NCBI GenBank assembly: GCA_019113665.1
Contig: DXGW01000067.1
Span: 1 to 16,079 of the forward strand
Direction: 5' to 3'
Origin: Candidatus Alistipes excrementipullorum
Lineage (GTDB): Bacteria > Bacteroidota > Bacteroidia > Bacteroidales > Rikenellaceae
DNA: 16,079 nucleotides
Made by a program: the position numbers and the translations under genes. The notes below the pieces were generated by a model. The model was given only the letters and a program-made list of their open reading frames with translations, did not search any database and was not told the origin of the DNA. Within the stretch, counting starts at the first letter, position 1; each line of letters starts with the position of its first letter. Of the stretch, positions 1-6,017 are shown piece by piece.

Positions 1-998
1 ACGGTCACGCCGCTTCCGAGGTATATCCGGTCGAACCCGCGCAGCCGTTCGCGCGACTCGATGACGTGGTCGGTGATGAAGTGCAGCGTGTATTCGAACC
101 CCACGTTGCAGGCCGTCACGGGCGTAAAGCGCGCCACGCCCTCCTCGACCGAGAAGCAGCCGTTGTTCGAGAATGTGCCTGCAACGAGCGCCGCATCGGC
201 CGTGTCGACGATGTTGCCCACGGAGTTCAGCAGCACCGACGGCGAGGCATATACGCGCCCGAGCAAATCGGCCGTGGCCGTGGCGTCGGCCGTGCGTCCG
301 GCGAGGAAATCCATTCTCGACTTGCGCAGCGAGGCGTCGATCGAGTGATAGGCCCCGCTCATGTAGAGCGAGCGAAAGAGTTCGCCCTCCATGAAACGGC
401 TGTCGACCTCGTACCCTGCCTGCCGGAATATGGCCCTGACCAGAGCGTCGACCGATATGAACGGGTGATAGTCGTCGGTCGTGAGTATACGTTCGGGCGT
501 CATCGACGAGACCGACGAATTGTGCAGCTCGTAATTGTCGCGCAGCACGGGCAGGAACCTCACGGGAGTATCGTCCGTCCAGCTGTTGCATATCTCCGTC
601 GGGGTCATCAGTCCGGAGTATTCGATGTCGGTAAGGTTGAACATTCGCAGGTAGGCGACCTTTGCCCACATGGCGCCGCCGCCCGTGATCTCGAGTTCGT
701 AGCAGGCCCGGCCGTCGACGACGTCCACGCCTGCGAGCAGTGCCGTTCCGCGGAAGATCTCGGCTCCGTCGGCCGTTATGCGGGCCTCGTGGTATGCGTC
801 GTTGAAGCGGTCGATTGTATCCATGCGTGCCGGTCCGCCGAATATGGCGTCGGTCTCGGCCGTCGACGGCAGCCGCAGCCGCAGGCTGGAGCCTTCGCGC
901 CAGCTCCCGACTTCGGCCAGGTCGGCCGCGCGGTAGTCGAGCGACACCTTCTGCGAGGCGTCGCATGTGTATATAATGTCGTCGATATGGAGTTTCAT
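1..998 (-). CDS. Phage-type structural protein of unknown function (3' end outside window)
   Basis: The reading frame is open from the ATG at 998 to the left edge, giving 332 residues with no stop, so the C-terminus is missing. The protein starts MKLHIDDIIY and has no signal peptide or transmembrane segment. It is rich in beta-type alternation and aromatic residues. Early segments such as RLRLPSTAETDAIFG, RFNDAYHEARITADG and YELEITGGGAMWAK resemble baseplate/tail-tip-like proteins I have seen in Bacteroidetes prophages; this is recollection of style, not a domain match. Its ATG overlaps the stop of the upstream gene (ATGA at 995-998), so the two are probably translationally coupled. It is the third gene of a leftward cassette driven from about 2550. 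A tail, baseplate or receptor-contact role is an inference. It could instead belong to a domesticated phage-tail device. Confidence is high that it is a gene and low for the role. Confidence 0.72.
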   Translation of the reverse strand, partial: MKLHIDDIIYTCDASQKVSLDYRAADLAEVGSWREGSSLRLRLPSTAETDAIFGGPARMDTIDRFNDAYHEARITADGAEIFRGTALLAGVDVVDGRACYELEITGGGAMWAKVAYLRMFNLTDIEYSGLMTPTEICNSWTDDTPVRFLPVLRDNYELHNSSVSSMTPERILTTDDYHPFISVDALVRAIFRQAGYEVDSRFMEGELFRSLYMSGAYHSIDASLRKSRMDFLAGRTADATATADLLGRVYASPSVLLNSVGNIVDTADAALVAGTFSNNGCFSVEEGVARFTPVTACNVGFEYTLHFITDHVIESRERLRGFDRIYLGSGVT

Positions 999-1963
999 AG
1001 GCGCACGTCGCGGGATACGGGTTTGACCTCTATTTCGGCCCTGTTGAGCGATCCGTCACAGGCTATCGCCGTCTCGGCCGACACGGCGCACATACGCACC
1101 CACTCGCCGGCGTCGCGCAGCCATATGAAACGCGAGGAGAGTATCCCGGCGAGTTTCTCGACGCGGGCGCGCGGCTCGAAATCCGAGACGAGCCGCAGCA
1201 GGGTCTCGGTGCGGACATCGATGTCGACGTACCCCGACGGCCCGTATATGCGTTCGCGGTCGAACCTCACGGTTTTGGGCGAGCATGTGGGGAACGTATG
1301 GAAACGCATTATTCCCTTAGTGTCGACCCACGACATGCGCCGTGCGGACGAGGGGCGCCTTACCAGCCGGTACTCGATCGAGGCGACTTTGCCGGGCAGC
1401 ATGAAAACCACGTTTATGCTCTCGGTCTGCGGCGGGAAATCCGACGGCCGGATATAGAATATCTGGAGCGATTCATCGGGTTGCGATTCATAGCTGCGAC
1501 GGTCGCTGACGCCGTTTCCCTCAGCCGTTACCTCGACCGTTCCGCCGTCGGGCGCGAAGAAGAATATCTGCTCCGACTCGCCGAAGGCGATCTGCCTTTG
1601 CGTCCCGTCATCGAGGCCCAGCACGCACGACGACGAGCTGTCGGCGATATCCACGGCCATGAAGATACGCACGTCGGAACGTTCGCCGTTGACCTCGACG
1701 CAGACTCTCTTCGAGAGCCCGTAGGAGGTAGATGTTCCGGTTTCACTATCGACCAGCGAATAGGCGAACATCTTTCGCAGGATCGGAGCGATGTCTATTT
1801 CGCCGTAAGCGCTGTCGTAAATCCGTTTCGAGCCGATGACATGGTTGGCCAGGAGGTCTATCACCTTGATGTCGAGGTCGAGGCTCTCGCCGCCGGTTTC
1901 GAATTGGTAGAAGAGTCTGCCATCGACGGGAGCATAATTGTCGGGAATTGTCAGGAAAGTCAT
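995..1963 (-). CDS. Phage-type structural protein of unknown function, 322 aa
   Basis: This is a complete 322-residue ORF starting at the ATG at 1963, 25 nt after the stop of the upstream small gene. Its stop overlaps the start of the next gene (ATGA). The protein begins MTFLTIPDNYAPVDGRLFYQ, has no signal peptide or membrane helix, and is predicted by eye to be mostly beta-strand, with repeated short strand-turn patterns (for example VDIDVRTETLLRLVSDFEP near residues 245-263). The N-terminus, which opens with a 'what the value looks like' beta-sandwich style followed by a DI..ILRKMF segment, recalls uncharacterised Bacteroidetes prophage proteins found next to tail genes. I cannot name a family. 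Tight packing with a tail-completion-like gene upstream and a large beta-rich gene downstream supports a virion or tail structural role, by inference. No Shine-Dalgarno is visible, which is normal for this phylum. Confidence 0.75.
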   Translation of the reverse strand: MTFLTIPDNYAPVDGRLFYQFETGGESLDLDIKVIDLLANHVIGSKRIYDSAYGEIDIAPILRKMFAYSLVDSETGTSTSYGLSKRVCVEVNGERSDVRIFMAVDIADSSSSCVLGLDDGTQRQIAFGESEQIFFFAPDGGTVEVTAEGNGVSDRRSYESQPDESLQIFYIRPSDFPPQTESINVVFMLPGKVASIEYRLVRRPSSARRMSWVDTKGIMRFHTFPTCSPKTVRFDRERIYGPSGYVDIDVRTETLLRLVSDFEPRARVEKLAGILSSRFIWLRDAGEWVRMCAVSAETAIACDGSLNRAEIEVKPVSRDVRL

Positions 1964-1988
1964 GGTTTTCGTGGATTTTGTCGTTGGA

Positions 1989-2393
1989 TCAGAAGCAAGT
2001 TGTCACACGGGCGGTGACGGTCTGCGATATTACGCCATGGTTTGTCAGGGCCGAGGAGCGTGGAGTCATTTCGAGATTCTCGACCGCGATCACGCACTCC
2101 TTCTCCGAGAGGGCCGTAAATATGGCCAGGGCATCGGATTCCAGTTCGTCCCATTTGGCGTTTCGCTGTTCGAGGGAGAGTTTAGCGCCCTTGTCGAGCA
2201 GGTGGAGGGTCACATCGTAGGATATGCGGCCGTGCCTGCGGCCTTCGATCGAGTGCATGACGGGAGGAGAGAGCCATGCTGCGGGATACGCCTTCACCGA
2301 ACGCGAGGCATATTCGTCGCCGGCCGCGCGGAAGCTGTAACCGGCATCGGCGGCGATGTCCCGCAGCGCAGTTTCGAGTTGCGCGCGGTTCAT
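1989..2393 (-). CDS. Small phage tail-completion-like protein, 134 aa
   Basis: This 134-residue ORF starts at the ATG at 2393 and is the first gene after the leftward promoter at 2535-2566, with a leader of about 135 nt. The N-terminal half carries MNRAQLETALRDIAADAG, an amphipathic helix, then YPAAWLSPP. A strand (ISYDVTLHLLDK), a helix with the motif R.AKWDELESDALAIFTAL, and a C-terminal strand (ISQTVTARVTTCF) follow. This order of helix, strand, helix, strand with a conserved W/LE helix is what I expect of small head-tail joining or tail-terminator proteins, and the length is right for them. That assignment is structural analogy only. No catalytic motif, signal peptide or membrane segment is present. 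The two downstream genes follow within 25 nt and by overlap, so the three form one transcription unit. Confidence 0.7.
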   Translation of the reverse strand: MNRAQLETALRDIAADAGYSFRAAGDEYASRSVKAYPAAWLSPPVMHSIEGRRHGRISYDVTLHLLDKGAKLSLEQRNAKWDELESDALAIFTALSEKECVIAVENLEMTPRSSALTNHGVISQTVTARVTTCF

Positions 2394-2430
2394 GTTGATA
2401 AATCGTTTGAGAATTTGTTGATAAAAATCG
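2393..2430. repeat. Direct repeat TGTTGATAA(A)nATCG, two copies
   Basis: TGTTGATAA occurs at 2393-2401 and again at 2416-2424. Each is followed by a short A-rich stretch and ATCG, ending at 2405 and 2430. The copy starts are 23 bp apart. Read on the minus strand the 9-mer is TTATCAACA, one mismatch from the E. coli DnaA box TTATCCACA. The first copy overlaps the start codon of the gene beginning at 2393. They lie in the leader of the leftward transcript, so an RNA or operator role is equally possible. Confidence 0.5.
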
Positions 2431-2493
2431 AAAAGTCGTAAAAACAGGGTTCAGATGCGCATCATTCGAGGATAATCCCTGTTGAAAACATTA

Positions 2494-2532
2494 TCGACAA
2501 TCTGCCTCAGATGTCGACAACGGTTTCGACAA
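2494..2532. repeat. Three TCGACAA repeats next to the leftward start site
   Basis: TCGACAA occurs at 2494-2500, 2514-2520 and 2526-2532, with starts 20 and 12 bp apart. The third copy sits directly downstream of the -7 element of the leftward promoter, over the expected transcription start near 2528. The middle copy is embedded in the palindrome TTGTCGACAT/ATGTCGACAA core GTCGAC. The position fits an operator array for a regulator of the phage-like cassette, but no regulator gene is in view. Confidence 0.45.
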
Positions 2533-2534
2533 CG

Positions 2535-2566
2535 CAAATATACGACACGCCGTACCCCCTTGTCAA
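2535..2566 (-). promoter_or_regulatory. Leftward promoter for the phage-like cassette
   Basis: On the minus strand TTGACA (2566-2561) is followed after 18 bp by TATATTTG (2542-2535). The second element matches the Bacteroidetes -7 consensus TAnnTTTG exactly, and TTG at this spacing fits the -33 element. The predicted start is near 2528, giving a leader of about 135 nt before the ATG at 2393. This is the best-formed promoter in the window. Confidence 0.7.
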
Positions 2567-2654
2567 GAGGCTGCGGCATTTTTTACATTTTTTCCGTAAA
2601 AAAACGGCCGTCCGGAACAAAAAAGATAATTTTTCACAAATAACGAAAAAAAGT

Positions 2655-2662
2655 TATATTTG
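2655..2662 (+). promoter_or_regulatory. -7 element of the lipoprotein promoter
   Basis: TATATTTG matches TAnnTTTG exactly. A weak -33 candidate (TTTTCAC, 2631-2637) lies about 18 bp upstream, and the A/T runs at 2579-2650 could act as an UP-like element. The predicted start near 2669 gives a leader of about 110 nt for the gene at 2781. Confidence 0.6.
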
Positions 2663-2681
2663 TGGGAACTAAATGGATAGG

Positions 2682-2759
2682 GCCGCCAACCGGCACCGCC
2701 CCGTCCCGGAAACGAATAACCAGCCTACCGCACCCGGCCTGCATGGCCCGAGGGTACGG
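2682..2759 (+). promoter_or_regulatory. Structured 5' leader with two hairpins
   Basis: Two stem-loops are visible. The first is short: GCCG (2682-2685) pairs with CGGC (2691-2694). The second pairs CCG+ACCCGGCC (2728-2730, 2732-2739) with GGCC+GGGT+CGG (2745-2748, 2752-2755, 2757-2759). It closes a 5-nt loop and has one internal mismatch and a 3-nt bulge. There is no U-tract, so this is not an intrinsic terminator. No known riboswitch is recognised. A role in mRNA stability or translation is possible. Confidence 0.4.
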
Positions 2760-2780
2760 CACGCATAAAAAACCATACAA

Positions 2781-4910
2781 ATGAAGAGACTTTTTATTGC
2801 AGTAACCGCACTTCTTCTCGGCATGACGGCATGCCAGAAGACGGAGTCACTCGACGCTGCGTCGGGCGACACGCAGATCACGGTCAAGACCTCGCTGCCC
2901 GCTCAGATGGCCGAAACCCGTGCTGCCGGCGACGGTACGACCGTCGACCGCTGTATCATGCAGATCTACCTCGACGGCGAACTCTACGGCGAACGTCAGG
3001 TAGCTGCCGTAGAGAACCTCTCGGCAACGTTCTCGGCGCGTCTGATCGCCGGCAAGACCTTCGACCTCGTCTTCTGGGCCGACAAGTCGGGCGCCGACAT
3101 CAACTCGGACCTCCACTACAACACCGCCGACCTCGCGAACGTTGCGTTCACGGGCGACTACATCGGAAATGACGACGCACGCGACGCATTCTTCGGAACG
3201 GCTCAGGTAGTAGCCGACAAGTCGCAGGCCGTAAACGTCGAACTGAAGCGTCCCTTCGGCCAGCTCAACGTCAAGACCCTCGACCTCGCAGAGGTGAAGG
3301 CCGCAGCTCCGGCTCTCGAACCCAAGAAGGTGAAGATCGAGTTCAAATCGGTTCCCACCGCCATAAACCTCCTCACAGGTGAGCTCACCGACGCAAAGAG
3401 CGCCGTGGCTTATGCCGATGCGGCTGCCGTTGTCGACGCCGAAGGACATCTCTCGTTCGACTATGTGCTCGCTCCCGCAGGCACCGAGCAGTTCCTCGCA
3501 GACTTCACAATGTCGTTCCTCGACGAGAACGGCGCGGAAGTGGCCGGGGCGTACGACTTCTCGTCTATACCCGTACAGCGCAACTACCGCACAAACGTAT
3601 CGGGTAACCTCCTGACAAAGAAGGCCGACATAAACGTCGAGGTGAAACCCGGATTCGACGGCGAACTCGGACAGAGCACATGGTCGGGCAACAGCGAGTC
3701 GCCGGTGGTCGACAACAATGCCAAAACCGTATCCGTCAACAACGCCGAGCAGCTTGCCGGTTTCGTCGGGCTCGTCAACGGCGGCACCACTTTCGAGGGC
3801 TACACCGTAACACTCAACTCCGACCTCGACCTCAACAACCTCGAATGGACACCCGTAGGCGTCGGCATGCGCCTTGGCAGCGCACCTGTAGGAGCGTCGT
3901 TCAAGGGTACGTTCGACGGTAAAGGCAACACCATAAGCAACCTCACCATCACCGTGTGCGACAACGCCGACAGCGCCATCGGTCTGTTCGGCATAGTCGA
4001 CGGAGGCGAAGTGAAGAATCTCGTCTTCGAGAATGTCGACATCAACGTACCCGACAGCGAGATGGCTGCAGCGGCCGTAGGCATGCTCACGGGCGGCGGT
4101 ACGGTCAGCGGCATCGACGTCGTATCGGGCAGCATTGCGGCGACACGCGGCAACGGCGCCGTTGTCGGCCGCATGACCAGGAGCGGCACTATCACCGACT
4201 GCCACAACGGCGCGAGCGTCAGCGGCACGGGAGCCAATGTCGGCGGCATCGTCGGTGCGGCCTACTACACGGCCGAGGGCGAGACCATGACCATCTCGAA
4301 CTGCACCAATGACGGTACGGTCACCTGCACGGCGGGTGTTGTCGGCGGCATTGCGGGACTTTCGGCCGCCAACGTGAGCGGCTGCACCAACAATGCGGCC
4401 ATAACGGGCAACGGCACCGACGTTGCGGGCATCGTTGCCGAGCAGCAGAATGCGGGCAGCGTCACGGGCTGCACCAACAACGGCGACATCGTCAACAACT
4501 CCACGGCATACGGCACGGGCGGCATCATCGGCTGGATCCGCTACAACGGGGCTGCGAGCGCCTATCCCGCGAAGAACGTCATCACCGTGAGCGGCAACAC
4601 CAACTACGGTTCGGTCAAGGGCGGCAACGATGCAGGCGGCATTGTCGGCACGGTCTACAACATGGCCGAGGTCGACGGCAACCGCAACTATGCCCCTACG
4701 CTTTCGGCGAAGACCTTTGCTGCGGGCATCGTTGGCAACGCACAGTTCACCGAGACGGCCGTCGGCATGACGGGCGAGGATATGGTCTACGTCCGCGACA
4801 ACGTCAGCACCACCGCCCTGGAGAATATTCTGGAGGCGTACTGCAAGGATCTGTTCGTCTACATCAACAACGGCGACAAGGTAACCGTTTCGGGCAACCT
4901 GACCGAATAG
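2781..4910 (+). CDS. Surface lipoprotein: DUF6562 domain plus GLUG-type beta-helix, 709 aa
   Basis: A lipoprotein signal (MKRLFIAVTALLLGMTAC) ends at Cys18, the likely lipidated residue; the lipobox MTAC is slightly off consensus. Residues about 30-285 match my knowledge of DUF6562, a fimbrillin-like beta domain of Bacteroidales lipoproteins: CIMQIYLDGELYGERQV, FDLVFWAD, FFGTAQVV, KRPFGQLNVKTLDLA. The ETRAAGDG segment near residue 45 resembles the Arg-containing linker of fimbrillin-type proteins. From about 312 to 640 the protein becomes a repetitive beta-helix with GLUG-like turns (GLFGIV, VGGIVGAAY, VGGIAGLSA, AGIVAEQQ, GGIIGWIR, AGGIVGTVY) and recurring GCTNN rungs. It is probably an outer-membrane, surface-exposed adhesin or glycan-contact protein. 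The function is inferred; no catalytic residues are seen. It is monocistronic, with its own promoter and a strong terminator. Confidence 0.88.
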   Translation: MKRLFIAVTALLLGMTACQKTESLDAASGDTQITVKTSLPAQMAETRAAGDGTTVDRCIMQIYLDGELYGERQVAAVENLSATFSARLIAGKTFDLVFWADKSGADINSDLHYNTADLANVAFTGDYIGNDDARDAFFGTAQVVADKSQAVNVELKRPFGQLNVKTLDLAEVKAAAPALEPKKVKIEFKSVPTAINLLTGELTDAKSAVAYADAAAVVDAEGHLSFDYVLAPAGTEQFLADFTMSFLDENGAEVAGAYDFSSIPVQRNYRTNVSGNLLTKKADINVEVKPGFDGELGQSTWSGNSESPVVDNNAKTVSVNNAEQLAGFVGLVNGGTTFEGYTVTLNSDLDLNNLEWTPVGVGMRLGSAPVGASFKGTFDGKGNTISNLTITVCDNADSAIGLFGIVDGGEVKNLVFENVDINVPDSEMAAAAVGMLTGGGTVSGIDVVSGSIAATRGNGAVVGRMTRSGTITDCHNGASVSGTGANVGGIVGAAYYTAEGETMTISNCTNDGTVTCTAGVVGGIAGLSAANVSGCTNNAAITGNGTDVAGIVAEQQNAGSVTGCTNNGDIVNNSTAYGTGGIIGWIRYNGAASAYPAKNVITVSGNTNYGSVKGGNDAGGIVGTVYNMAEVDGNRNYAPTLSAKTFAAGIVGNAQFTETAVGMTGEDMVYVRDNVSTTALENILEAYCKDLFVYINNGDKVTVSGNLTE

Positions 4911-4932
4911 CGGTCATCAGGACGTCGGACAG

Positions 4933-4965
4933 TAAACCGGCCTCACCTTAAATGAGGCCGGTTTA
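4933..4965 (+). terminator. Intrinsic terminator after the beta-helix lipoprotein gene
   Basis: TAAACCGGCCTCA (4933-4945) pairs perfectly with TGAGGCCGGTTTA (4953-4965), a 13-bp stem with a 7-nt loop, followed by the T-containing tail TCTTTG. It begins 22 nt after the stop codon. The A/T ends of the stem make it potentially bidirectional, but no leftward gene ends here. Confidence 0.85.
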
Positions 4966-5085
4966 TCTTTGCCGGCACCCCTCCTTCGGGCATTTCGGGG
5001 CCGCCCGCGGGGCTTTGCCGGAGGGAAAACGGTGTCGGGCGACGGCTTTGTCGCGGCGGGGCTGCTCAAAACCGAAAATATTTCA

Positions 5086-5093
5086 TACTTTTG
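5086..5093 (+). promoter_or_regulatory. -7 element upstream of the DUF4296 gene
   Basis: TACTTTTG matches TAnnTTTG. The -33 region is unconvincing: no TTTG lies 17-23 bp upstream. The expected start near 5100 gives a leader of about 35 nt before the ATG at 5136. Confidence 0.5.
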
Positions 5094-5135
5094 TTTGCGG
5101 AAAGCGCGTTAGCTTGTCCGAGCAGGATACCTACG

Positions 5136-6017
5136 ATGAAACGATTGCTGAAAACAGTACTTATCATTGCAGCCGCCGTTGCGGCGGTCGCATGCGCGCG
5201 TCACAAGATCATACCCGACAAGACTCTGGCGCTGATCTTCCACGACGCCTTCCTGACCAATGCCTACATCAACAATCAGGACATAGACCTCGACTCGCTC
5301 GATGTCTACGAGCCCATATTCGCCAAATACGGTTACACGAGCGAGGACGTGCAGTACACCATCGGCAACTTCTCGAAGCGCAAGAGTGCCCGTCTGGGCA
5401 ATGTCGTGGAGGTAGCGATCGACATGCTCGAGGAGGAGGGCAAGTTCTACGAGAAGGAGACCTCGGTGCTCGACACCATCGACAACATCGCGCGCCGCAC
5501 CTTCACGCGCACCGTCTACGAGGATTCGCTCATACGTGTCGGCCGCCTTCGTGACACCGCACGGCTGCGCATCGTCGTCGACAACGTCATGCCGGGCGAC
5601 TATGAGATCTCGTACGAATACAAGCTCGATTCGCTCGACGACAACAACTCGCGCAAGAGCGTCTTCTGGTTCGAGCGGGCCGACAGCAGCCGTTTCGGGC
5701 GCCAGCAGTACCTTCTGCGCAAACGCCGCGATATGGAACTCGCCTCGCGCACGCTCCATGCCGACACGACGGCCGAGCGGCTCGTGATCAACCTCATGGA
5801 GTTCACGCGACCCGATAAGGGCAAGCATACGGGCATCACCATAAACGGCCTCAAGGTCGTACACACGCCCGACACGCAGGCTGCCGTCGACAGCCTTTAC
5901 GAGCGCCAGCTCGTCATACGCATCTTTGCCGACGAATTCATAGGAAAATTCACACCCGACAGCCATGCGACGGATAGCCTCCCATCTGGCACTGCTTCCG
6001 ACGGGGATAGTCGATAG
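5136..6017 (+). CDS. DUF4296 domain lipoprotein, 293 aa
   Basis: The start is set at the ATG at 5136 because it opens directly into a lipoprotein signal (MKRLLKTVLIIAAAVAAVAC, Cys20). An in-frame TTG at 5091 would bury this signal and lies inside the promoter. Residues about 24-108 carry the DUF4296 pattern: IIPDKTLALIFHDAFLTNAYI, YEPIFAKYGYTSEDVQYTI, then a helix ending in EEEGKFYEKE. DUF4296 proteins are usually short. Here about 140 extra residues follow (145-270), with beta-type segments (RLRIVVDNVMPGDYEISYEY, RLVINLMEF, HTGITINGLKVVH) that look like a second compact domain. The function of DUF4296 is unknown. The protein is probably periplasmic, anchored to the inner or outer membrane. 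Its 3' end overlaps the amidohydrolase start by 53 nt, so the two are co-expressed. Confidence 0.88.
   Translation: MKRLLKTVLIIAAAVAAVACARHKIIPDKTLALIFHDAFLTNAYINNQDIDLDSLDVYEPIFAKYGYTSEDVQYTIGNFSKRKSARLGNVVEVAIDMLEEEGKFYEKETSVLDTIDNIARRTFTRTVYEDSLIRVGRLRDTARLRIVVDNVMPGDYEISYEYKLDSLDDNNSRKSVFWFERADSSRFGRQQYLLRKRRDMELASRTLHADTTAERLVINLMEFTRPDKGKHTGITINGLKVVHTPDTQAAVDSLYERQLVIRIFADEFIGKFTPDSHATDSLPSGTASDGDSR

Larger units (their letters stand above)
2394..2780. other. A+T-rich divergent intergenic region (387 bp)
   Basis: No plausible gene is present. Base composition shifts sharply from G+C-rich coding sequence to A/T runs (for example T and A tracts at 2579-2604 and 2618-2660). The region holds a leftward promoter (2535-2566), a rightward promoter (2655-2662), three TCGACAA repeats, three 9-mers one mismatch from the DnaA box, and a G+C-rich leader with two hairpins before 2781. 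Each is listed separately. Confidence 0.8.

Noticed and set aside
66..1457. Long plus-strand ORF (463 codons) opposite the phage-like genes
   Set aside because: It is antisense to two overlapping, tightly packed genes, and its sequence is Arg/His/Val/Gly-rich low-complexity typical of antisense frames in G+C-rich DNA. It shows no recognisable motif.
2847..4205. Minus-strand ORF of 452 codons inside the beta-helix lipoprotein gene
   Set aside because: The opposite strand encodes a well-formed lipoprotein. The antisense product is repetitive because the beta-helix is repetitive, and it has no promoter or start context.
4952..5554. Plus-strand ORF of 200 codons across the terminator and the DUF4296 start
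   Set aside because: It starts inside the terminator hairpin and runs out of frame through a clear lipoprotein signal sequence. Its composition is that of a frame shadow.
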